Positions 8,551 through 16,483 of a DNA stretch of 64,000 bases are shown one piece after another. The stretch's first letter is position 1, and each line of letters starts with the position of its first letter. Under the pieces are notes generated by a model, which saw only the letters and a program-made list of their open reading frames with translations, was not told the DNA's origin and searched no databases. This DNA comes from Microbulbifer sp. ALW1 (GTDB lineage: Bacteria > Pseudomonadota > Gammaproteobacteria > Pseudomonadales > Cellvibrionaceae). The stretch covers positions 2,202,501-2,266,500 of the forward strand of contig NZ_CP047569.1 of the NCBI RefSeq assembly GCF_009903625.1, given 5' to 3'. Position numbers and translations under genes: made by a program.

Positions 8551-9258
8551 GGGCTGTGGCTGTTCTTCCGGCTGGAACTCTTCAAGCGCGTCGCCATCGG
8601 TATCCGGAACCTCGAGGTCGTCGCCCTCGATGATCTGGTTTTCCATGCCCGGGTCTATCTCTTGCGGCTCGATGGTACCGGGCTCTTCGGTGGACGGAGT
8701 GGCATTTACGGGCGGGACCGCCTCGTTGCCGGAAGCACTTTCGGCCTCAACGACAGACTTCAGTTTTTGCAGACCCTCTTGGTAGGATTTGCCCACCATC
8801 TTCGACACCATCAGTCCCATCCAGCGGGCGATGGGGCTGCTGCCCATTTCGGAAGAAAATGACCAGGTGACATTGGTGCCACTGCCCTGCGGTTGCAGAG
8901 CGAATTCTGCCTTGGCGGTACCCTGGTCACCGAAGTCCAGGTCGGTGGCAACCCGGGAATAGGGTTCGCTGGCGGTAATGGTCTGGGAGCCTTTACCCAC
9001 GCTGGGGTTGTCACTGGTCCACTTCATGACTGCCCCGTTGCCTTCGGAAAAGCCCTCGTAGCTGTACTGGGTCTCGGGGTCAACCTGGTACCAGGGGGAC
9101 CATTTATTGAAATTGCGGAAATTGTTCAGGTAGGGGAAAACCACCTCTGGCGGCTCGGCGATATAAACACTGCGCTCGGTCGTGGCCACCCGAGGGAAGA
9201 GAAAGCCGGCAAGTACCAGCAAGGCGAGAAAAATCAGAATATACAGTATCCAGCGCAT
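8548..9258 (-). CDS. Membrane-anchored SRPBCC (polyketide cyclase-like) protein
   Basis: 236 residues. An N-terminal membrane helix (MRWILYILIFLALLVLAGFLFP) is followed by a SRPBCC/START-like hydrophobic-pocket domain (about 25-165: ERSVYIAEPPEVVFPYLNNFRNFNKWSPW, SEGNGAVMKWTSDNPSVGKGSQTI, GTNVTWSFSSEMG). A Pro/Glu-rich acidic tail of about 70 residues ends in EEQPQP. Ligand and function are unknown; such proteins bind lipids or other hydrophobic compounds. The ATG at 9258 has GGGGGAG seven bases upstream and starts directly at the helix, so the longer in-frame extension is rejected. The stop codon lies in the pentamer array. Confidence 0.78.
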   Translation of the reverse strand: MRWILYILIFLALLVLAGFLFPRVATTERSVYIAEPPEVVFPYLNNFRNFNKWSPWYQVDPETQYSYEGFSEGNGAVMKWTSDNPSVGKGSQTITASEPYSRVATDLDFGDQGTAKAEFALQPQGSGTNVTWSFSSEMGSSPIARWMGLMVSKMVGKSYQEGLQKLKSVVEAESASGNEAVPPVNATPSTEEPGTIEPQEIDPGMENQIIEGDDLEVPDTDGDALEEFQPEEQPQP

Positions 9259-9420
9259 GGCGGACTCCCCCGTCAGAGCCAAGTAATTGAACCGGTATTT
9301 TGAGGCCAAGCCCCGGCCCGGAAGGGGCTGGACAATGGAGTGGCACTCGCGCGATTCACTGCTTTGGAGTGTACTGGCTGCTATGACTGTTCGCCAGTTC
9401 GCGCGTTTTTCGTGCGTTTT

Positions 9421-10794
9421 TTAAAAGCTGGTATCCAGCAGTGGCAAGGTCATGCGCACACACAGGCCGGCGCCGTGCGCATTAAAGGCTTCGATATTGC
9501 CGTGGTGCTGCGCCAGGGTACGCTGGGCGATGGCCAGGCCCAGGCCAAAGCCTCCGCTCTCGCGGCTGCGCGCCTCGTCGGTGCGGTAGAAGGGGCGGAA
9601 TATCGCCTGTAACTCTTCTGCGGGCACACCATTACCAGAGTCGGTGACATCAATCTGGCACTCGTTTTGACGGTGTTGAACATTCACCGTAACCCGTCCG
9701 CCCTGCGGGCTGTATTTAATGGCATTGCGCAGAATGTTTTCCAGCGCCGCGGTCAGGGAGCTGCCACGAGTGGCGACCAGTAGCTCGTGGTCGTCGCATT
9801 GGCTGACAAAGTGCAGTTGTTTTATCGCCGCCTCGTCTTTCAGGTCGTCAATGAGCGCTGCTAACAGGCCGTTAATCTCAACTACATCGTCCAGCGGGCG
9901 CTCGTCGCTGCCACTAACCGGCAGGGACAGGATGTCGGCAATGATGTCTTCCAGGTAGTCTGCCGCCTTGCCGATCTTGTCCAGTTCCGGGTCCAGTGCC
10001 TGAACATTTTTTTGCCGGGCGATACCCAGCGCCACCTGCAGGCGAGCGAGCGGCGAGCGCAGCTCGTGGGAGACATCCTTGATCAGCCGGCGCTGCTCCC
10101 CCATGGATTCCTGCAGTTGTGCGGTCATGGAGTCGAAGTCCGCCGCCAGCTCCCCCAGCTCCCGGCCGTGCCCGTGCAGTGCCGGGGCAACCCGATAGCT
10201 GAGGTCACCTGCGGCGACGCGCCGGGTGGCGACCCGCAGGTTGTCCAGCGGCTTACTGAGGTAGCGTGCCAGCCAGTAGCAGGCCAGCCCAGAGGCCAGG
10301 GTGGCGAGTACCAGGATTTGCCAGAAATTGCGCAGCAAGAAGCGCAACAGTAGTTCTTCCTTGCTTTTACCGGCAATGAATACAACCCGCAGGCTGTCAC
10401 TTCCGCGCTGGGGAACGAAGAAGCCGACGCTCGGTTTCTTGTCCACCAGCCCCCGTGTTTCCCGATTGCGGTAATTTAGCGCGCTGAACAGGGGGGCCAT
10501 GGATCGGGGCAGGGCACGTCCAAGGACTTCTGCTCCGCTGCCGTCGATCGCGAAAATGCGTTGTTGAATTTTCTTGGGTTGGCGCTCCAGCCAGTGCCGG
10601 AAATGATCGGTGCCGTGGCGGCGGGTCATACGCAGATTGTCGGTAATCTCGCGGAAGAGCTCCGGCCCTTCCCAGCGGTCTTTCTGGCGCGGATCGCCAA
10701 ACTCCCGGATATGGGTAATGTAAACCGCTGATAGCACCATGATGACTGCGGTAAGCCAGGCACCCAGAAACATTCTTCCGAACAGGCTGCTCAT
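9421..10794 (-). CDS. cpxA: Sensor histidine kinase of the Cpx type
   Basis: 457 residues. Inner-membrane sensor kinase for envelope stress. Membrane helix 1 (about 8-27), a periplasmic domain (28-154), helix 2 (155-176), a HAMP domain (177-230), and HisKA with SHELRSPL, phospho-acceptor His243. The ATPase domain shows the N box NILRNAIKYS, G1 DSGNGV, F box FRPFYR and G2 GFGLGLAI. Overall layout and the SHELRSPLARLQ signature fit CpxA. It follows cpxR with five bases between. Together with the divergent CpxP-like gene and CpxR-box array this is a complete Cpx module, although the periplasmic domain differs enough that its signals may differ from E. coli. Confidence 0.9.
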   Translation of the reverse strand: MSSLFGRMFLGAWLTAVIMVLSAVYITHIREFGDPRQKDRWEGPELFREITDNLRMTRRHGTDHFRHWLERQPKKIQQRIFAIDGSGAEVLGRALPRSMAPLFSALNYRNRETRGLVDKKPSVGFFVPQRGSDSLRVVFIAGKSKEELLLRFLLRNFWQILVLATLASGLACYWLARYLSKPLDNLRVATRRVAAGDLSYRVAPALHGHGRELGELAADFDSMTAQLQESMGEQRRLIKDVSHELRSPLARLQVALGIARQKNVQALDPELDKIGKAADYLEDIIADILSLPVSGSDERPLDDVVEINGLLAALIDDLKDEAAIKQLHFVSQCDDHELLVATRGSSLTAALENILRNAIKYSPQGGRVTVNVQHRQNECQIDVTDSGNGVPAEELQAIFRPFYRTDEARSRESGGFGLGLAIAQRTLAQHHGNIEAFNAHGAGLCVRMTLPLLDTSF

Positions 10795-10799
10795 GCTGC

Positions 10800-11504
10800 T
10801 TAAGCCTGACTGCTGGTAAGCATATAGCCAGCACCGCGTATGTTGATGATCAGCTCCCGGCTGGCGCCTTGCTCCGCCAGCTTCTTGCGGATGTTGCTGA
10901 CGTGAACGTCGATGGAGCGGTCATAGGGCATCAATTTGCGCCCCAGGGCCTGCTCCGTCAGTACCTCTTTGCTGACGACCTCACCGGCATTTTCCACCAG
11001 TACCTTGAGCACGGAAAATTCTGCGCCGGTCAGGTTGACGGGCTGGTCTGCCCAGAGGCACTGGTGCTCTCTGGGCATCAGGCGCAACTGGCCACTGCTG
11101 AGGTTGTCGTCGCTGGTCTCCACTTCGGTACGCCCGCGGCGCAGTATCGCCCGCAGCCGAGCGGCCAGTTCCCTGGGGTTACAGGGTTTGGGCAGGTAGT
11201 CATCCGCGCCCATTTCGAGCCCGACAATGCGGTCTACGGTATCGCCCTTGGCGGTCAGCATCACCACGGGCAGTGAGTGGCTGGGGTTGCCAGCGTCTTC
11301 CCGCAGTTTGCGCAACACATCAAAGCCATTGTGCACCGGCAGCATCACATCCAGAACCAGTGCATCGAACGGCTGGCTGCGGGCCAGCTCCAGGCCTCGG
11401 CCGCCATCGTTGGCAACGGTGACCGCAAACCCTTCACCCAGCAGAAATTCTTCCAGCAGCTCTGTCAGTTCGGTGTCGTCGTCGACCAGTAGGATATGGC
11501 TCAT
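10800..11504 (-). CDS. cpxR: Response regulator CpxR
   Basis: 234 residues. OmpR/PhoB-family transcription factor. The receiver domain (1-120) has acidic pocket DDD at 8-10, phospho-acceptor Asp52 in LVLDVMLP, MLTAKGD and the Lys in GADDYLPKP. The winged-helix DNA-binding domain (about 135-230) shows LTGAEFSVLKVLVENAG, LTEQALGRKLMPYDRSIDVHVSNIRKKL and INIRGAGYML. It is transcribed with cpxA and divergently from the chaperone gene. A TATAAT lies at 11545-11550 on the minus strand, 41 bases before the ATG, and is a plausible -10 box; no good -35 precedes it, in keeping with activation by CpxR bound just upstream. Confidence 0.93.
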   Translation of the reverse strand: MSHILLVDDDTELTELLEEFLLGEGFAVTVANDGGRGLELARSQPFDALVLDVMLPVHNGFDVLRKLREDAGNPSHSLPVVMLTAKGDTVDRIVGLEMGADDYLPKPCNPRELAARLRAILRRGRTEVETSDDNLSSGQLRLMPREHQCLWADQPVNLTGAEFSVLKVLVENAGEVVSKEVLTEQALGRKLMPYDRSIDVHVSNIRKKLAEQGASRELIINIRGAGYMLTSSQA

Positions 11505-11590
11505 GGCTGATTGGTATCCGCTATGTTACGTCGTTGTTGGGGCCATTATATGTCCGGAGAGGCGGGCACTTGGGGGAAGGTTTTGCACGT

Positions 11591-11635
11591 TTTACCGTTC
11601 TTAACAAATGTTTACCGCCGTTATCCCCTGTTTAC
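11591..11635. promoter_or_regulatory. Array of CpxR-box half-sites
   Basis: TTTAC (GTAAA on the minus strand, the CpxR half-site) occurs exactly at 11591, 11611 and 11631, with near-matches TTAAC at 11601 and TTATC at 11621, so half-sites recur every 10 bp. E. coli CpxR binds GTAAA-N5-GTAAA, which is the same spacing. A possible -10 for the CpxP-like gene, TAGTAT, lies at 11648-11653, so CpxR would bind overlapping or just upstream of the -35 position. On the other side is the TATAAT of cpxR. This argues for CpxR control of both transcripts. Confidence 0.82.
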
Positions 11636-11735
11636 AGTCCGTGAGCCTAGTATGCACCTACCGACTCGGGAAAAGCGAAAGTCAGACATATCGCCATAGC
11701 GGTATCAACAATCAGCATCACTAGAGGATGAGTCT

Positions 11736-12224
11736 ATGAACAAATGGAAAGCACTTGCCGGTAGCCTGGTACTGGGTAGCGCGTTGGCCACTTCCGGAAT
11801 GGTAATGGCCTTCCCCGATGGGGATCACGGACCTCGCGGTCACCACAAAGGCGGCCATAACCACGAACGCATGTTCGAGCGCCTGGCGGAGGAGCTGGAC
11901 CTGACCGAAGGGCAACAGGCGCAGCTGAAAGCCAATCGCGAGGCAGGTAAAGAGGCGCGCAAGGCCGATCGCGAAGCGATGCGCGAGATGCACAAGCAGC
12001 TGCGCGAGGCCATCGAGTCCGGCGCTGATCAGGCGACCCTCGACAGTCTCGGAGCCAAGCTGGGCCAGCTGGAAGTCCGCAAAATGCAGCGGATGCAGGA
12101 AAAACGCGTGCAGTTTGAGTCCATCCTGACCAACGAACAGAAGGTCAAACTGGAACAGCTGAAAGCCGAGCGCAAGGCCCGTCACGAAGAGCGCAAGCAG
12201 CGCTGGCAGCGTGACGAAGATTAA
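11736..12224 (+). CDS. cpxP: CpxP/Spy-family periplasmic chaperone
   Basis: 162 residues. Periplasmic LTxxQ-family protein, by position the CpxP equivalent: an inhibitor of CpxA and/or ATP-independent chaperone for misfolded envelope proteins. A signal peptide is present (about 1-25, LAGSLVLGSALATSGMVMA). A His-rich segment follows (DGDHGPRGHHKGGHNHE), which could bind metal. The helical body contains the two diagnostic motifs LTEGQQAQLK and LTNEQKVKLEQLK. It is divergent from cpxRA, with the CpxR half-site array about 100 bp upstream. The His-rich N-terminus is not typical of E. coli CpxP and suggests a metal-responsive role. Confidence 0.87.
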   Translation: MNKWKALAGSLVLGSALATSGMVMAFPDGDHGPRGHHKGGHNHERMFERLAEELDLTEGQQAQLKANREAGKEARKADREAMREMHKQLREAIESGADQATLDSLGAKLGQLEVRKMQRMQEKRVQFESILTNEQKVKLEQLKAERKARHEERKQRWQRDED

Positions 12225-12248
12225 TAAGCGGTCAGTCAGTCGCTTCTC

Positions 12249-12320
12249 GGCTCGCCGGCGCCCACCCCAACAGCCGGCGAGCCATCCCCCTGGGCCCCTG
12301 CAACTGCAGGGGCTTTTTTT
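12249..12320 (+). terminator. Double hairpin terminator after the CpxP-like gene
   Basis: First an 11-bp stem (GGCTCGCCGGC at 12249 with GCCGGCGAGCC at 12273), then GCCCCTGC-AACT-GCAGGGGC (12294-12313) followed by seven T. The second hairpin is a standard intrinsic terminator. Confidence 0.87.
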
Positions 12321-12430
12321 ATCTGCTCAATGTTGGGAAAATGCCCGCCCCGCTGGCGCGGCTTGGCGAAAGTCTAGGGCGAGCCCGGCACCTGCCCCAG
12401 AGGGCAGCATTTGGCAGTTGAGGAGAGATT

Positions 12431-12982
12431 GTGAGCAAGATCGGCCTGTTTTACGGCAGTGACGAGGGCAATACCGAGAGTATTGCCCAGCGAATCGCCG
12501 CCCGTCTGGGCGAGGAACGGGTGGATATTCACGATATCGCCGACGTTACTCAGCTGGAGATTGCAGATTACGACCAGCTAATCCTGGGCATTCCCACCTG
12601 GGACTTCGGGCAGATCCAGTCCGACTGGGAAGATTTCTGGGAGGATGTGCAGGAAATCGACTTTACCGGCAAGACCGTGGCCCTGTTCGGTCTCGGTGAC
12701 CAGTTCGGCTATGGTGACTATTTTCTCGACGCCATGGGCATGCTGCACGATGTGATTGTGGCCAATGGTGCTGCCATCATCGGACACTGGCCCACCCAGG
12801 GCTACGAGTTTGAAGCGTCCAAGGCCGAAGTGGCTGGGCAGAACATTTTTGTGGGTCTCGCCATCGATGAAGACCAGCAGGAAGAACTGACCGGTGGGCG
12901 CCTCAATGCCTGGTGTCAGCAGATTGCCGAGGAGTTTGACCTCGACGGTGGTGCCGACAGCGTCACCGAGCTTGAGGACTGA
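12431..12982 (+). CDS. fldB: Long-chain flavodoxin
   Basis: 183 residues. FMN-binding one-electron carrier. The phosphate-binding loop GSDEGNTES (about 10-18), the isoalloxazine loops GIPTWDFGQIQSDW and FGLGDQFGYGDYFLDAMG, and the long insertion identify a long-chain flavodoxin of the FldA/FldB type. The FldB symbol is tentative; it could equally be called FldA. GTG start at 12431 with GAGGAGAG about seven bases upstream. It is followed after seven bases by a small unrecognised gene, so the two are probably one transcript. No Fur box was apparent upstream. Confidence 0.9.
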   Translation: MSKIGLFYGSDEGNTESIAQRIAARLGEERVDIHDIADVTQLEIADYDQLILGIPTWDFGQIQSDWEDFWEDVQEIDFTGKTVALFGLGDQFGYGDYFLDAMGMLHDVIVANGAAIIGHWPTQGYEFEASKAEVAGQNIFVGLAIDEDQQEELTGGRLNAWCQQIAEEFDLDGGADSVTELED

Positions 12983-12989
12983 GGGCGCA

Positions 12990-13367
12990 ATGGCCGACTC
13001 CAATAAAAAGTCTCTGCAGGAATTCTGGCCCTGGCTCGCGGACCACTGCAACTGCATTCTTCGCGCAGGCTCTCCCGATTCAATCCTCTACGACGATGAG
13101 GATTTCCACTGGCGATTTGCCCAGGAAAACCCGCAAACGCTGCTGGTACAGCTGGTGCGTGGCAAACGCCTGGTGGGCGAAATTTTTGTGGAACCGGAAT
13201 TGATCAGCGCGGTACGTGCGACACCGGGTGACAAAGACGAAGTGATTTTCGACCTGATGGCCGAGGCAGATGGACAGGAGCAAGTGCTTTACTACTTTGT
13301 GATGGCCCACGGTTTTGATGACAGTGAGCCGTCGCAATCGGCGAGCAGGCACGGTCGCCTGCATTGA
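12990..13367 (+). CDS. Small conserved-looking protein of unknown function
   Basis: 125 residues. No family recognised. The sequence is soluble and slightly acidic, without signal peptide or membrane helix: an Asn/Lys start, aromatic-rich LQEFWPWLADHCNC, then alternating strands (ILYDDEDFHWRF, TLLVQLVRGKRLVGEIFVEPELI, DEVIFDLMAEADGQEQVLYYFVMAHGF). This suggests a small alpha/beta fold. The ATG at 12990 has GAGGG just upstream and is preferred over an in-frame start that would lie inside the flavodoxin gene. Tight linkage to the flavodoxin suggests a shared redox context, but nothing in the sequence shows a cofactor site. It ends 22 bases before a bidirectional terminator. Confidence 0.75.
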   Translation: MADSNKKSLQEFWPWLADHCNCILRAGSPDSILYDDEDFHWRFAQENPQTLLVQLVRGKRLVGEIFVEPELISAVRATPGDKDEVIFDLMAEADGQEQVLYYFVMAHGFDDSEPSQSASRHGRLH

Positions 13368-13389
13368 TACCGTGGCAACTATTCGCACT

Positions 13390-13430
13390 CCCATAAAAAA
13401 ACGCGGCTTGAGGCCGCGTTTTTTTATGGG
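13390..13430. terminator. Bidirectional terminator between convergent genes
   Basis: A perfect 18-bp stem (CCCATAAAAAAACGCGGC with its complement, loop TTGAG) with seven A on one arm and seven T on the other. It ends both the flavodoxin transcript and the opposite dapE transcript. Confidence 0.93.
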
Positions 13431-13443
13431 CTGACCACAGTGT

Positions 13444-14574
13444 TTAGCGAGCCAGCAAGCCCACCAGGATTTCCCGGTACATATTTTTTACCAGGTCCAG
13501 GTCGTCGGCCTTCACGCACTCATCCACCTTGTGGATGGTGGCGTTGACTGGGCCCAGTTCCACAACCTGTGCTCCGGTCGGTGCGATAAAGCGCCCGTCG
13601 GAAGTGCCACCGGCGGTGGAGAGTTCGGTGTCGCGACCGGTGACTTTCTTGATGGCTGCCTGCGCAGACTCCACCAACGGGCCTTCGGCGGTCAGGAATG
13701 GCTGGCCAGAGAGGTTGAAGTCGGCTTCGTATTTGAGACCGTGCTTGTCAAAAATCGCACGGGCGCGGCGCTCCAGGTCTTCCGCCGTGGTTTCGGTGGA
13801 GAAGCGCCAGTTGCACACGACTTTCACATCGCCGGGAATCACATTGGTGGCACCGGTGCCGCCGTTGATGTTGGAAACCTGGAAGCTGGTGGCCGGGAAA
13901 AAGTCGTTGCCCTGGTCCCACTCTTCCGCTGCCAGTTCGGCGAGCGCCGGTGCCAGTTTGTGCACCGGGTTTTCCGCCAGGTGCGGGTAGGCGACGTGGC
14001 CCTGGATGCCGAACACGGTGAGCTCCAGGCCCAGTGAGCCGCGACGGCCGTTTTTGATGACGTCACCGGCGAGGGTGGTGCTGGAGGGTTCGCCTACCAG
14101 GCACCAGGTAATCTTTTCGTTGCGCTCTTCCAGCCACTCGACCACTTTCACGGTACCGTGTTTGGCCGGACCTTCTTCGTCACTGGTGATCAGGAAGGCG
14201 ATGCGGCCTTTGTGATCCGGGTGGGCGGCGACGAATTCTTCACAGGCGACGACCATGGCAGCCAGGGAGCCTTTCATGTCTGCGGCACCGCGGCCGTAGA
14301 GCATGCCGTCGACGATTTTCGGCTCGAAGGGCGGGTGTTGCCAGTTGGCTTCGGGGCCGGTTGGGACTACGTCGGTATGGCCGGCGAAGGCAAATAATGG
14401 ACCTTCTTCGCCGCGCACGGACCAGAAATTATCGGTATCACCGAAACGCAGGTGCTCGGTTTTGAAGCCGATTTTTTCCAGGCGTTCGAGCATTAGTTCC
14501 ATGCAGCCGGCGTCTTCGGGGGTGACGGATTGCCTGCTAATCAGGTCGCAGGTGAGTTGTACTGTTGGGGTCAT
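13444..14574 (-). CDS. dapE: Succinyl-diaminopimelate desuccinylase
   Basis: 376 residues, the usual DapE length. Zinc-dependent M20-family hydrolase releasing succinate from N-succinyl-LL-diaminopimelate in lysine and peptidoglycan precursor synthesis. Metal and catalytic motifs are seen: [44 protein letters not shown] and [10 protein letters not shown]. The ATG at 14574 gives the family N-terminus [22 protein letters not shown]; a longer in-frame extension upstream runs into a palindromic repeat and is rejected. It lies next to dapD but is separated from it by 416 bp of repeat-containing DNA. Confidence 0.96.
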   Translation of the reverse strand: MTPTVQLTCDLISRQSVTPEDAGCMELMLERLEKIGFKTEHLRFGDTDNFWSVRGEEGPLFAFAGHTDVVPTGPEANWQHPPFEPKIVDGMLYGRGAADMKGSLAAMVVACEEFVAAHPDHKGRIAFLITSDEEGPAKHGTVKVVEWLEERNEKITWCLVGEPSSTTLAGDVIKNGRRGSLGLELTVFGIQGHVAYPHLAENPVHKLAPALAELAAEEWDQGNDFFPATSFQVSNINGGTGATNVIPGDVKVVCNWRFSTETTAEDLERRARAIFDKHGLKYEADFNLSGQPFLTAEGPLVESAQAAIKKVTGRDTELSTAGGTSDGRFIAPTGAQVVELGPVNATIHKVDECVKADDLDLVKNMYREILVGLLAR

Positions 14575-14632
14575 AGTTTTTGGCTCCGTCGCTTTTTGTT
14601 TGGAGCACTGTTCCTGTTTTGTGGCGGCCTGC

Positions 14633-14730
14633 CTGCCGGGGGCTGTTCGCGAGACACGCCGTGAACCCATCCCTGGGGGCTCTTCTAAAACATCCCTGTT
14701 TTAGAAGGTCTCGCGAACAGCCCCCGGCAG
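14633..14730. repeat. Palindromic repeat element A
   Basis: A 22-bp perfect inverted repeat (14633-14654 with 14709-14730) encloses the core TGAACCCATCCCTGGGGGC (14662-14680) and a second, nested hairpin with an 11-bp stem (CTTCTAAAACA at 14682-14692, TGTTTTAGAAG at 14697-14707). CATCCCTG occurs twice inside. The form is that of a REP/ERIC-like intergenic element. Confidence 0.85.
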
Positions 14731-14833
14731 TCAGGCCTTCGCGTTGAAGTTGATTACGCTAAATTAATTCAGTAGGGCGACCTTTATGTCCGACTCGGAG
14801 TGCAAGGGGTCGCCTGAAGGCAGAGCGCTGGGT

Positions 14834-14928
14834 GGAGCCTTTCGGAACCGTCGGTGCCATGAATGGCACCGCCGGAGCGTACAGGGATGTATTCAAGGGG
14901 GGTGCCTAGCCCGATTCCGAAAAGCTCC
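14834..14928. repeat. Palindromic repeat element B, related to A in inverse orientation
   Basis: A 14-bp inverted repeat with one mismatch (14834-14847 and 14915-14928) encloses the palindrome GGTGCCATGAATGGCACC (14853-14870) and the core at 14875-14895. Read on the minus strand this core is TGAATACATCCCTGTACGC followed by TC, matching element A at 16 of 21 positions including CATCCCTG. Confidence 0.8.
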
Positions 14929-14990
14929 CCCTGATGATCTGCCGCCACCGGGTTTAATCAATGCGAACCCGATAACCAGCAGGTCAATAT

Positions 14991-16022
14991 TTAGTTGCTA
15001 TGCAACTCCGCATTCAACTCCACCGCACTCTTGTTGGTCAGACACTCAACAGCACCAGTAGAAGAGTTACGACGGAACAGCAGGTCAGACTTGCCCGCCA
15101 GATCGCGTGCTTTTACCGCTTCAACTTCTGCACCCTTGTCGTCCAGAACGGACACTTTGGTGCCGGCAGTGATGTACAGGCCGGACTCTACGGTGCAGCG
15201 ATCGCCCAGGGGAATGCCAGTGCCGGAGTTGGCGCCGAGCAGGCAGCCTTCGCCGAGAGAGATTACGATATTGCCGCCGCCGGACAGGGTGCCCATGGTG
15301 GAGCTGCCGCCGCCCAGGTCGGAGCCTGCGCCGACAAACACGCCGGCAGAAATACGGCCTTCGATCATGCCCGGACCCTCGGTGCCCGCGTTAAAGTTCA
15401 CGAAGCCCTCGTGCATGATGGTGGTGCCTTCGCCCAAATAGGCACCCAGGCGCACGCGGGCGGTGTGGGCGATGCGTACGCCGGTGGGCACTACGTAGTT
15501 GGTCATTTTCGGGAACTTGTCCACGCAGGAAACTTCCAGCAGCTCGCCCTTGAGGCGTGCTTCCAGCTGGCGCTGTGGCAGTTCCTGCAGGTCGATGGCG
15601 CCCTGGTTGGTCCAGGCGACGTTGGCCAGCTGGCCGAAGATGCCGTCCAGCTTGGTGCCATGGGGTTTTACCAGGCGGTGCGACAGCAGGTGCAGCTTCA
15701 GGTAGGACTCGGGCACGGACTGGGGCGCTTCGTCGCTGTGCAGCACCACAGCGACCAGCGGACGCTGGCTACCGGCGAACTGGCGCAGGATGGCGGCTTG
15801 CTCGCTGGCGCCGGCGCTTTCCAGTTGATCGGCCAGCGGTTGCAGTTGTGCTTCTTCCAGCGCAACGGCCACATTGCCGCCGTCGATGTTGAGGGTGCTG
15901 GTTACGGCGCTGGCAATGGCGTCAGCCGGATTCAGGAGCGGCTGGGGGAAGTAGACTTCGAGCCATTCGCCCTTGCTGTTGCAGGTGCCGACGCCGAAGC
16001 CGATGCTGTATAGGTTGCTCAT
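14991..16022 (-). CDS. dapD: 2,3,4,5-tetrahydropyridine-2,6-dicarboxylate N-succinyltransferase
   Basis: 343 residues, matching the longer Pseudomonas-type DapD rather than the 274-residue E. coli form. It transfers succinyl from succinyl-CoA to tetrahydrodipicolinate, the step before DapC and DapE. The C-terminal half is a left-handed beta helix of hexapeptide repeats (VRIAHTARVRLGAYLGEGTTIM, MIEGRISAGVFVGAGSDLGGGSS, GEGCLLGANSGTGIPLGDRCTVESGLYI). With dapC and dapE also in this cluster, the whole succinylase branch of lysine synthesis after DapB is encoded within 5 kb. Confidence 0.96.
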   Translation of the reverse strand: MSNLYSIGFGVGTCNSKGEWLEVYFPQPLLNPADAIASAVTSTLNIDGGNVAVALEEAQLQPLADQLESAGASEQAAILRQFAGSQRPLVAVVLHSDEAPQSVPESYLKLHLLSHRLVKPHGTKLDGIFGQLANVAWTNQGAIDLQELPQRQLEARLKGELLEVSCVDKFPKMTNYVVPTGVRIAHTARVRLGAYLGEGTTIMHEGFVNFNAGTEGPGMIEGRISAGVFVGAGSDLGGGSSTMGTLSGGGNIVISLGEGCLLGANSGTGIPLGDRCTVESGLYITAGTKVSVLDDKGAEVEAVKARDLAGKSDLLFRRNSSTGAVECLTNKSAVELNAELHSN

Positions 16023-16099
16023 GTTGGTTTCCTTTTCCTGAGTCTGAAATTCTGTTGATGAATCTGATAGCGATTTAAATTTATTGCGCGAAACTGGCG

Positions 16100-16444
16100 C
16101 TACTTCACAAATGAGGCGTAGGTATCCGCCTTGAAGCCAAACAGGGTTTCGTCGCCTTTGGTCATTACCGGGCGTTTGATCAGTGTTGGGGTTTCCGTGG
16201 CCAGGGTGGCTGCACTGCCGTTGTCCATTGCATCTTTTTGCGTGTCATCCAGTGCGCGCCAGCTGGTGGAGCGGCGGTTCAAGACTTGCTCCCAGCCGAA
16301 CGCTGCCAGCCAGTCCGACAGCGGTACGCTGTCCATGCCGTTGTCGCGGAAGTCGTGGAAGTGGTATTCCACTTCATTCTGTTCCAGCCACTTGCGGGCC
16401 TTTTTTACGGTGTCGCAATTTTTGATGCCGTAAAGGGTAATCAT
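16100..16444 (-). CDS. yffB: ArsC-family reductase-like protein YffB
   Basis: 114 residues. Thioredoxin-fold protein of the ArsC/Spx superfamily. The single N-terminal Cys of the family is in GIKNCDTVKKARKWL, followed by YHFHDFRDNG, LNRRSTSWRALDD and PTLIKRPV with the conserved Arg and cis-Pro region. The E. coli homologue is of unclear activity and is probably glutathione-dependent rather than an arsenate reductase. Its place between dapD and the nth-dapC pair is a common gammaproteobacterial arrangement. Confidence 0.92.
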   Translation of the reverse strand: MITLYGIKNCDTVKKARKWLEQNEVEYHFHDFRDNGMDSVPLSDWLAAFGWEQVLNRRSTSWRALDDTQKDAMDNGSAATLATETPTLIKRPVMTKGDETLFGFKADTYASFVK

Positions 16445-16483
16445 GGTGTTTCCTGTCGATTCTTGAGCGGGCCGGATACCGGA

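Larger units (their letters stand above)
14575..14990. other. Gene-free region holding two palindromic repeat elements
   Basis: 416 bases between dapE and dapD without a credible gene. It contains two hairpin-forming elements listed separately. A 91-codon open frame at 14786-15061 (+) crosses one element and runs antisense into dapD; it has no recognisable protein character and is not called. Confidence 0.8.

Noticed and set aside
12321..12430. Fur box upstream of the flavodoxin gene
   Set aside because: No stretch resembling GATAATGATAATCATTATC was found; only a 6-bp hairpin CTGCCC/GGGCAG.
14786..15061. 91-codon open frame on the plus strand
   Set aside because: It crosses palindromic element B and runs antisense into dapD; composition is not protein-like and no ribosome-binding site is seen.
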